Source of the DNA: Clostridium sp. CAG:413
GTDB taxonomy: Bacteria > Bacillota > Clostridia > Oscillospirales > Acutalibacteraceae
Assembly: GCA_000431775.1 (NCBI GenBank)
Contig: FR888179.1
Span: 1-10,288 of the forward strand
Reading direction: 5' to 3'
Length of the DNA stretch: 10,288 nucleotides
Under the pieces are notes generated by a model. It ran no database searches, was not told where the DNA came from, and saw only the letters and a program-made list of their open reading frames with translations. Made by a program: the position numbers and the translations under genes. Below, piece by piece: positions 5,449 to 10,288 of the stretch; position 1 is the stretch's first letter, and every line of letters starts with the position of its first letter.

Positions 5449-7734
5449 ATGCTTTCAAAAAAATTTGTCTGCGCCGGTTACGATTACTCGACCTACACGG
5501 ATTTTGTGCCCGCGCCGTATTTCAGAAAGAGCTTTTATGTCGAATGCCTGCCGACAGACTGCCGTGTGACGGTCTGCGGCCTCGGCTTCTATGATATTTT
5601 CATCAACGGCACAAAAATAACCAAGGGCTTGCTTGCCCCATACATCTCGAACCCCGACGATATAATTTATTATGATGAATACGACCTCTCCGAGTACCTT
5701 GCCGAGGGTGAAAACGTGCTCGGCTTCCAGCTCGGCAACGGTATGCAGAATTCGCCCGGCGGTCAGATCTGGGATTTTGATATAGCCGCGTTCAGAGGCG
5801 CGCCGAGGCTTGCCTTTGCGCTGGAGCTTGACGGCGAGACGATAGAAGCGGATGACAGCGTCAAGACCGCCGCTTCGCCGATAGTGTTTGACGACCTGCG
5901 CTGCGGCTGCTTCTATGACGCGAGGAACGAATCCGACGGCTGGGCTGAGCCGGGCTTTGACGACAGCGCGTGGAAAAGCGCCCTCAGAGCCGAAACTCCG
6001 AGGGGTGAAGCCCGCATTTGCGAGGCCGAGCCGATACTGCCGAGGGAGACTTTGAAGCCCGTATCCGTTCGCCGCTGCACCCTTGCCCATTATGAGGCGA
6101 GAGGCGACGTCGTAAAGGATTCAAAGCCGTTTTGCAGCAAGGAAAAAGAGGGCTGGCTCTATGATTTCGGCGTCAACACGGCGGGCATAGAGACTCTGCG
6201 TATCAAGGGCGAGCGCGGCCAGCAGATAGACCTGCAATTCGCCGAATACATCAACCCCGACGGCGAGCTTGACTACGGCAACCTCGGCTTTTACCCCGAC
6301 GGCTTCGTGCAGAGGGACGTCTATGTCCTCAAGGGTGAGGGCGAGGAAGTCTTTGAGCCGCAGTTCACCTATCATGGCTCAAGATACTGCCTTGTGCTCG
6401 GCCTCACCGACGAGCAGGCGACCGAGGAGCTGCTGACCTTTGACATCTGCGCCTCCGCCATAGGCGACAGGGGCGATTTCCGCTGCTCCGATGATACTGT
6501 CAACAAGCTGCAGGTCATGACCCGCAACTCCGATCTCTCGAATTTCTACTATTTCCCGACGGATTGCCCGCACAGGGAGAAGAACGGCTGGACGGGTGAC
6601 GCCGCCGTCTCCTGCGAGCAGCTTTCGCTGAATTTCGCGCCCGAGAAGAGCTATAAAGAGTGGCTCAGGAATATAAGAAAAACTCAGAAAGAGACGGGCG
6701 AGCTGCCCGGCATCATCCCCACGGGCGGATGGGGCTATGAATGGGGCAACGGCCCCGCATGGGATCAGGTCGCGACAGTGCTGCCGTATATGACATACCT
6801 GCTTCGCGGCGACAGGGAGATACTCGAGGAGAACTCCACGACTATAATGCGCTACGCCGAGTATATCTCAAGGAACAGAACCGCGAGGGGCACGGTGGAG
6901 CTGGGGCTTGGCGACTGGTGCCCCGTGACAAAGTTCAAATCCCCGCTTGAATTCACCGACAGCGTGGTTTGCATGGATATCCTTGACAAGGCGGCGTATA
7001 TCTTCTCCGTGCTCGGTCAGCCGCTGCAAGAGAAATTCTGCGTGAAGCTGCGCCGTGAGATCCGCTCCGCCGTCAGGGAGCATCTTGTCGACCTTAGCAC
7101 CTGCACGGCGATAGGCTGCTGCCAGACCTCGCAGGCGATGGCGATATATTACAACGTATTTGACCCGGGCGAGAAGGCTCAGGCGTTCAAGGTGCTGCTG
7201 AAAATAATCTCCGACTCCGACGACCATATGGACTGCGGCATCCTCGGCGCAAGGTGCCTGTTCCGCGTGCTTGCCGACCACGGCAAGGCCGAGCTTGCCT
7301 ATGAGCTGATAACGAGGCCGGATTACCCCTCCTACGGCAACTTCGTCACAAGGGGGCTCACCGCCTTACCCGAGGATTTCCTGAGGGAGGGTCAGCGCCC
7401 GAATTCGCTCAATCATCACTTTTTCGGCGATATTTCAGCGTGGTTCATCGAGTATATCGCGGGCATAAGAGTAAACCCCGCGGGCAACGACTGCCGCGAG
7501 GTGAGGGTGACGCCGAATTTCATCGCCCGCCTCGATTTCGCCGAGGGTCACTATGACACCGTGGGCGGCAGGGTGGCCGTGCGTTGGGAGCGCGACGGCA
7601 GCGACATTGCGCTGACGGTCGAATGCGCCGACGGAGTTCACGGCGAGATCCGCCTGCCGAACGGCTGCAGATTTAAGCAGTCGCAGCTCTCGTTTGCGGA
7701 GCTTGAAAGCGGCAGATATGAAATAGTATACTAA
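5449..7734 (+). CDS. GH78 family alpha-L-rhamnosidase, cytoplasmic
   Basis: Predicted inverting glycosidase that removes terminal alpha-L-rhamnosyl residues from plant glycosides or pectin-derived oligosaccharides. The 761 residues have no signal peptide or membrane segment, so it should act on imported substrates. Domains fit GH78: an N-terminal beta domain (about 25-200, with GLGFYDIFINGTKITKGLL), a second beta domain (about 205-335), the (alpha/alpha)6 barrel (about 340-690) and a C-terminal beta domain (about 690-761). DCPHREKNGWTGDA holds Asp372, Glu377 (general acid), Trp381 and Asp384, with the same spacing as Asp567, Glu572, Trp576 and Asp579 of Bacillus RhaB. Glu642 (ALPEDF) stands 258 residues after Asp384, close to the 262 between Asp579 and the base Glu841 in RhaB. 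NSLNHHFFGDISAWF follows as usual. It diverges from truB. Some GH78 enzymes also cleave alpha-L-arabinosides, so exact specificity is open. Confidence 0.93.
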   Translation: MLSKKFVCAGYDYSTYTDFVPAPYFRKSFYVECLPTDCRVTVCGLGFYDIFINGTKITKGLLAPYISNPDDIIYYDEYDLSEYLAEGENVLGFQLGNGMQNSPGGQIWDFDIAAFRGAPRLAFALELDGETIEADDSVKTAASPIVFDDLRCGCFYDARNESDGWAEPGFDDSAWKSALRAETPRGEARICEAEPILPRETLKPVSVRRCTLAHYEARGDVVKDSKPFCSKEKEGWLYDFGVNTAGIETLRIKGERGQQIDLQFAEYINPDGELDYGNLGFYPDGFVQRDVYVLKGEGEEVFEPQFTYHGSRYCLVLGLTDEQATEELLTFDICASAIGDRGDFRCSDDTVNKLQVMTRNSDLSNFYYFPTDCPHREKNGWTGDAAVSCEQLSLNFAPEKSYKEWLRNIRKTQKETGELPGIIPTGGWGYEWGNGPAWDQVATVLPYMTYLLRGDREILEENSTTIMRYAEYISRNRTARGTVELGLGDWCPVTKFKSPLEFTDSVVCMDILDKAAYIFSVLGQPLQEKFCVKLRREIRSAVREHLVDLSTCTAIGCCQTSQAMAIYYNVFDPGEKAQAFKVLLKIISDSDDHMDCGILGARCLFRVLADHGKAELAYELITRPDYPSYGNFVTRGLTALPEDFLREGQRPNSLNHHFFGDISAWFIEYIAGIRVNPAGNDCREVRVTPNFIARLDFAEGHYDTVGGRVAVRWERDGSDIALTVECADGVHGEIRLPNGCRFKQSQLSFAELESGRYEIVY

Positions 7735-7742
7735 AAAGAAAT

Positions 7743-7770
7743 GAGGCTGTTGTCGTTTGACAACAGCCTC
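7743..7770. terminator. bidirectional hairpin terminator between convergent genes
   Basis: A perfect 12-bp stem pairs 7743-7754 with 7759-7770 around a GTTT loop. Nine bases after the GH78 stop it is followed on the plus strand by AGCGGTTTT, and on the minus strand by ATTTCTTTTT, the stronger U-tract. It therefore most likely ends both the GH78 transcript and the lipoprotein transcript that stops at 7783. Confidence 0.9.
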
Positions 7771-7782
7771 AGCGGTTTTAAA

Positions 7783-8667
7783 TTATTTCTCGGCGAGAGT
7801 GGTTATCTCGGCGGGATCGGTCCTGTCTATCGAATACTTGACAGTGTTCTGATAGCGGAAGGTTACGGGCACGGTGCCGACGCTCTCAAGCGAGCCCTGA
7901 CCGGTGACCTCGGTAGCCACGTCGATATTCTTGACATACTCTATCTCGATGACCTCGTCGGTCTCGACAAGAGCGGTAATGATTATCTGGCAATCCTTAT
8001 AGGTGAGGGTGGGATCCTTGACGGTGAGATATTTCTCAGCCTTTCTGAATTCATCCATTACCTCGTCGACGTTGCCCATGTCATATGCCTTCTCGATAAC
8101 TGCGGGCAGAGTGGGGCTCTTGAGGTTGAGGGTGATGGTCCTCTGGAGGCCGTTGTCAACGCAGGTAGCCTTGTCGACATCGTCGAGGGTGAGGGCGCTG
8201 ACATAATCCATGCCCTTAACGGGGAGGAAGCCCTTGAGATCGTCGCCGTAGGCAGCCTCCGCGCCGTCGTTGTGGAGCATATAGCTGTCAAGCGAATTGA
8301 TAGCGGCGTTGACATACTCGTTGTCGCTCATCTTGACGCTGTTGCCCTCGGCGTCGGTAGCCTTGGTTATCTTCTTTTTCTGGCTCATCTTGACGGTGGC
8401 CTTGATATCCTTCAGCTCGTTGACGTGGAGGTTAAAGTATTCAAAGATGGTGGCGGTATTCTTCTGAAGATTCTCAGGTGAATATGTAGTGTCGGTCACG
8501 ACCTTGCTCTCCTCGTCAAGAGAGGTGGTGATGTCGGTCGGCAGGGGGGTCTTTGCCTTAACGGTCGTCGTAGTCTCTTCTTCGGAGGTGGAGCTGCAGC
8601 CCGCAAAAGCAAAGAGGAAAGCGAATGCGAGGATCACGCTCACGACGGCGAGGATCTTTTTGTTCAT
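7783..8667 (-). CDS. lipoprotein of unknown function
   Basis: A 294-residue predicted lipoprotein not matched to any named family. It has a type II signal peptide: MNKK, a hydrophobic core (about 5-22) and FAGC with Cys24 as the lipidated residue. Phe at the -3 position is a slightly unusual lipobox. A Ser/Glu/Thr-rich linker (25-35) leads to a soluble region of mixed alpha/beta character, with charged helices near 130-150 and 190-215 and a strand-rich C-terminal part (about 230-285) that resembles small extracytoplasmic NTF2- or cystatin-like folds; this fold idea is only a guess. The ATG at 8667 is chosen over an in-frame ATG at 8709: it gives a proper lipoprotein signal and AAAGGAG lies 11 nt upstream, although that spacing is long. 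It is transcribed alone from a promoter near 8729 and ends at the shared hairpin. Confidence 0.87.
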   Translation of the reverse strand: MNKKILAVVSVILAFAFLFAFAGCSSTSEEETTTTVKAKTPLPTDITTSLDEESKVVTDTTYSPENLQKNTATIFEYFNLHVNELKDIKATVKMSQKKKITKATDAEGNSVKMSDNEYVNAAINSLDSYMLHNDGAEAAYGDDLKGFLPVKGMDYVSALTLDDVDKATCVDNGLQRTITLNLKSPTLPAVIEKAYDMGNVDEVMDEFRKAEKYLTVKDPTLTYKDCQIIITALVETDEVIEIEYVKNIDVATEVTGQGSLESVGTVPVTFRYQNTVKYSIDRTDPAEITTLAEK

Positions 8668-8728
8668 ATTGAGATTTTCTCCTTTCGCAATCGGCAAAGA
8701 GCCGTGCATTTGTGCATTTATAAAAGTT

Positions 8729-8757
8729 ATTATAGCACAATTTCCGCCGAGAAAACA
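8729..8757 (-). promoter_or_regulatory. extended -10 promoter of the lipoprotein gene
   Basis: On the minus strand a consensus TATAAT (8734-8729) is preceded by TGC, a full extended -10. The -35 position 17 bp upstream (8757-8752) reads TGTTTT, a poor match, which fits the rule that extended -10 promoters tolerate weak -35 boxes. The leader to the ATG at 8667 is about 55 nt. Confidence 0.75.
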
Positions 8758-8775
8758 GCAAAATTATCATTAAAT

Positions 8776-8804
8776 CAAAATTTTGTTGAAACGGCAAAAT
8801 TTTG
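8776..8804. repeat. two copies of the palindrome CAAAATTTTG
   Basis: The 10-bp palindrome CAAAATTTTG occurs at 8776-8785 and again at 8795-8804, 19 bp apart start to start. In RNA from either strand the two copies can pair as a 10-bp stem with a 9-nt loop. It lies between the M28 stop (8836) and the lipoprotein promoter, so it may be a weak terminator for the M28 gene or a double operator upstream of the lipoprotein promoter. AT-rich chance similarity is also possible. Confidence 0.5.
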
Positions 8805-8835
8805 CAATGCGGATTTGTGGATAATGCCCAAAATA

Positions 8836-10116
8836 TCAGACGTTGAGACCCTTTTCGTCAAAGAGGAATACGGTCTCAAGGCAGATGTCAACGCCCGCTT
8901 CGATGGTCTTGAGGTCAAGATTGTCGTGGGTGTCGAGCCTTGTGTGATAGTAACGGGCGGGCGCGGGATCCATTGCCGCGAAGCTGGTCGCCTTTATGCC
9001 TGCCTGCGAGAGAGCGGCGGCGTCGGTCGAGCCGAGCGAAACGGTCTTGAACGGGATGTCGTAGCCGGCGATTTTTGCGCCCTCATAGAGGAGCTGCGAA
9101 GCCTCGTCGTCGTTCTTGACAAGACCGGTCATATCCTTATTATATATAGCCATGAAGTCGTAGTCTCTGACGGTGTCGAAGCCGACGAATACGGTCTCGA
9201 CGTCCTTCTCATTCTTGAATTGCTCCGCGTGAGCCTTGCAGAATGCTTTTGCGCCTCTGAGACCTGCCTCCTCGGCGCCGGTGCAGACGACCCAAACCTC
9301 GGTGTTTTCGAAGCGGATGTCGTGATCCTGGAGGAATCTGGGCACTGCCATTGCGGTGTAGCAGCCGGTTAGGTTGTCGTTTGCGCCCTCAACTATCCTC
9401 TTGGGGTCATAGAAGAGCAGGCAGAAAAGGAATACGGGGATGAAGCAAACGGAGATTATCGAGAGCACCCAGATCGCCTTGCTGTCGGCGGGTGAAGTGC
9501 CGCCGATAACGATGATAAGAGCTACGATATCCGCAACTGCTGTGAAGAGCACGCCGATCATACCTATGCCTATCGAGGGCACGACGAGCTTCGGGCCGCC
9601 CCAATAGGTGAAGCGCCACTCCATTGCGGAGTCCGCATGGCCGGAGACGATTATGCGGCGCTTGGTCTCGCCCGAGGGCTTCCTGACGGCTACCACGTTG
9701 TGCGAGGTGCTCTTTTTGGTGAACGGGTCAAGGGTCTCTTTATAGAAAAGGAACTCGGAGATAACAAAGAAAAGGGCGATAACGACAAGGGCTACGCCTA
9801 TGCCGAGCAGGGGGTATGCGGCTGCGGGGAAGAAGTGGGAGAGGAACAGCATAACTGCCGCTGCGGTGACGCAGAATACGGTCAGCTGGATCCAGCCCAT
9901 GAACGCTCTCGGGTGAAGTGAGAACGACTCGATATTGACATCGTCGCAAGTGGTTTTAAGCTCCTCGGCCATCAGCTTCTGTGCCTCAAGCTCTTTCTCC
10001 GTGCCTGCACAGCGCGGACCGACGGTCTTGCAGACGTTCTTTATGTTTCTTGCGACATAATTAGCGTACATTCTGCGTTCCGACGTGTAGTTTTTTACAC
10101 TTTCGTTTGCTTTCAA
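8836..10116 (-). CDS. membrane-embedded M28 family metallopeptidase
   Basis: Predicted zinc aminopeptidase-like enzyme of peptidase family M28, 426 residues. Ligands appear in order: GHADS (His160, Asp162), GANDNLTG (Asp247, bridging), CTGAEEAGLRGA (Glu282 as base, Glu283 as ligand), GFDTVRD (Asp314) and YYHTRLDTHDNLD (His391). About four hydrophobic stretches (71-92, 101-124, 178-206, 214-236) place it in the membrane. The second pair lies between the HxD motif and the bridging Asp, splitting the catalytic core. There is no N-terminal signal peptide. A GTG at 10125 lies one base after AAAGGAG, too close, so the TTG at 10116, 10 nt after it, is preferred; the choice is not certain. It has its own promoter and diverges from a secreted-protein gene. 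The family assignment is firm, while substrate and active-site orientation are unknown. Confidence 0.88.
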   Translation of the reverse strand: MKANESVKNYTSERRMYANYVARNIKNVCKTVGPRCAGTEKELEAQKLMAEELKTTCDDVNIESFSLHPRAFMGWIQLTVFCVTAAAVMLFLSHFFPAAAYPLLGIGVALVVIALFFVISEFLFYKETLDPFTKKSTSHNVVAVRKPSGETKRRIIVSGHADSAMEWRFTYWGGPKLVVPSIGIGMIGVLFTAVADIVALIIVIGGTSPADSKAIWVLSIISVCFIPVFLFCLLFYDPKRIVEGANDNLTGCYTAMAVPRFLQDHDIRFENTEVWVVCTGAEEAGLRGAKAFCKAHAEQFKNEKDVETVFVGFDTVRDYDFMAIYNKDMTGLVKNDDEASQLLYEGAKIAGYDIPFKTVSLGSTDAAALSQAGIKATSFAAMDPAPARYYHTRLDTHDNLDLKTIEAGVDICLETVFLFDEKGLNV

Positions 10117-10150
10117 CGCAAACACACTCCTTTCGGAAATTGTTAAAATT

Positions 10151-10179
10151 TATTTACAATGCGATTTTAAATTTGACAA
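10151..10179 (-). promoter_or_regulatory. sigma-A promoter of the M28 peptidase gene
   Basis: On the minus strand TTGTCA (10179-10174) and TAAATA (10156-10151) are 17 bp apart, about 35 nt before the likely start codon. Its -35 overlaps the -35 of the opposite promoter at 10173-10201 by five bases. Confidence 0.75.
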
Positions 10180-10201
10180 TCGCTTGTATCCGAGTTACAA
10201 T
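10173..10201 (+). promoter_or_regulatory. sigma-A promoter of the gene starting at 10248
   Basis: Consensus TTGACA (10173-10178) and TACAAT (10196-10201) are 17 bp apart, the best promoter in the window. The leader to the ATG at 10248 is about 40 nt and carries an AGGGAG ribosome binding site. It shares its -35 region with the divergent M28 promoter. Confidence 0.85.
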
Positions 10202-10247
10202 ATAAGGTGCAACGTAAATTTATAATCTTTTAAGGGAGATCGAGATA

Positions 10248-10288
10248 ATGAAAAAAACTTTGGGATGCGTCCTGCTCGGCATTCTCGC
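10248..10288 (+). CDS. start of a secreted or lipoprotein gene, partial
   Basis: Only 13 full codons are visible before the window ends: MKKTLGCVLLGIL. Two lysines followed by a hydrophobic run are typical of a signal peptide, so the product is probably exported. The Cys at residue 7 is too early to be a lipobox cysteine. AGGGAG lies 9 nt before the ATG, and a strong promoter stands at 10173-10201. Nothing can be said about its function. Confidence 0.7.
   Translation, partial: MKKTLGCVLLGIL

Noticed and set aside
5455..6090. Minus-strand open frame inside the GH78 gene
   Set aside because: It is antisense to the conserved N-terminal GH78 domain, with no promoter or ribosome binding site of its own.
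7741..8481. A plus-strand open frame opposite the lipoprotein gene
   Set aside because: It begins inside the terminator hairpin, lacks a ribosome binding site and mirrors the lipoprotein codons. The minus-strand gene has a signal peptide, ribosome binding site and promoter.
8704..9372. A plus-strand open frame over the M28 3' end and the intergenic gap
   Set aside because: It has no plausible family features and is antisense to conserved M28 motifs, which can only be explained by the minus-strand frame.
10071..10116. The ATG at 10071 as start of the M28 peptidase
   Set aside because: No ribosome binding site lies before it, while AAAGGAG stands at a workable distance from the TTG at 10116.

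Overview
The window looks like chromosomal DNA from a gut-type anaerobic Firmicute of the Clostridia, most likely Oscillospiraceae/Ruminococcaceae. This is inferred from four things: strong AGGAGG-type ribosome binding sites with sigma-A promoters, moderately GC-rich coding sequence with AT-rich intergenic gaps, a DUF4364 gene (a family I associate with Clostridia), and an Ig-like surface protein with an aromatic/basic C-terminal tail. I see no rRNA, tRNA, CRISPR array, insertion sequence or phage gene. The genes are intact and tightly packed.

Layout. Positions 1-233 (+) are the 3' end of a Big_2-like surface protein, followed by a strong GC hairpin terminator. Positions 4376 down to 406 (-) hold five genes that read as one operon behind a good promoter at 4409-4437. 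In transcription order they are a small HEYGH membrane metalloprotease-like protein, a GPH-family sugar:cation symporter, a DUF4364 winged-helix protein, L-ribulose-5-phosphate 4-epimerase (araD) and a zinc-ribbon membrane protein. Upstream on the same strand is truB (5325-4441). Diverging from truB is a large cytoplasmic GH78 alpha-L-rhamnosidase (5449-7734, +). A bidirectional hairpin separates it from a convergent lipoprotein gene of unknown function (8667-7783, -). Next is a membrane-embedded M28-type metallopeptidase (10116-8836, -). Diverging from that is the first part of a secreted or lipoprotein gene (10248 to the window edge, +).

How the genes may work together. The symporter, the GH78 enzyme without a signal peptide and araD suggest import of a small plant-derived glycoside, cytoplasmic removal of an L-rhamnosyl or related sugar, and entry of a pentose into the pentose phosphate pathway. 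No isomerase, kinase or aldolase for arabinose or rhamnose is present, so the pathway must be completed elsewhere. The putative metalloprotease, the DUF4364 protein and the zinc-ribbon protein are the unexplained partners in the operon.

I did not find a clearly new defence, mobile or RNA system. The best leads are the HEYGH membrane protein tied to a sugar operon, the M28 peptidase whose catalytic core is interrupted by membrane segments, and a divergent promoter pair at 10151-10201 whose -35 boxes share five bases.
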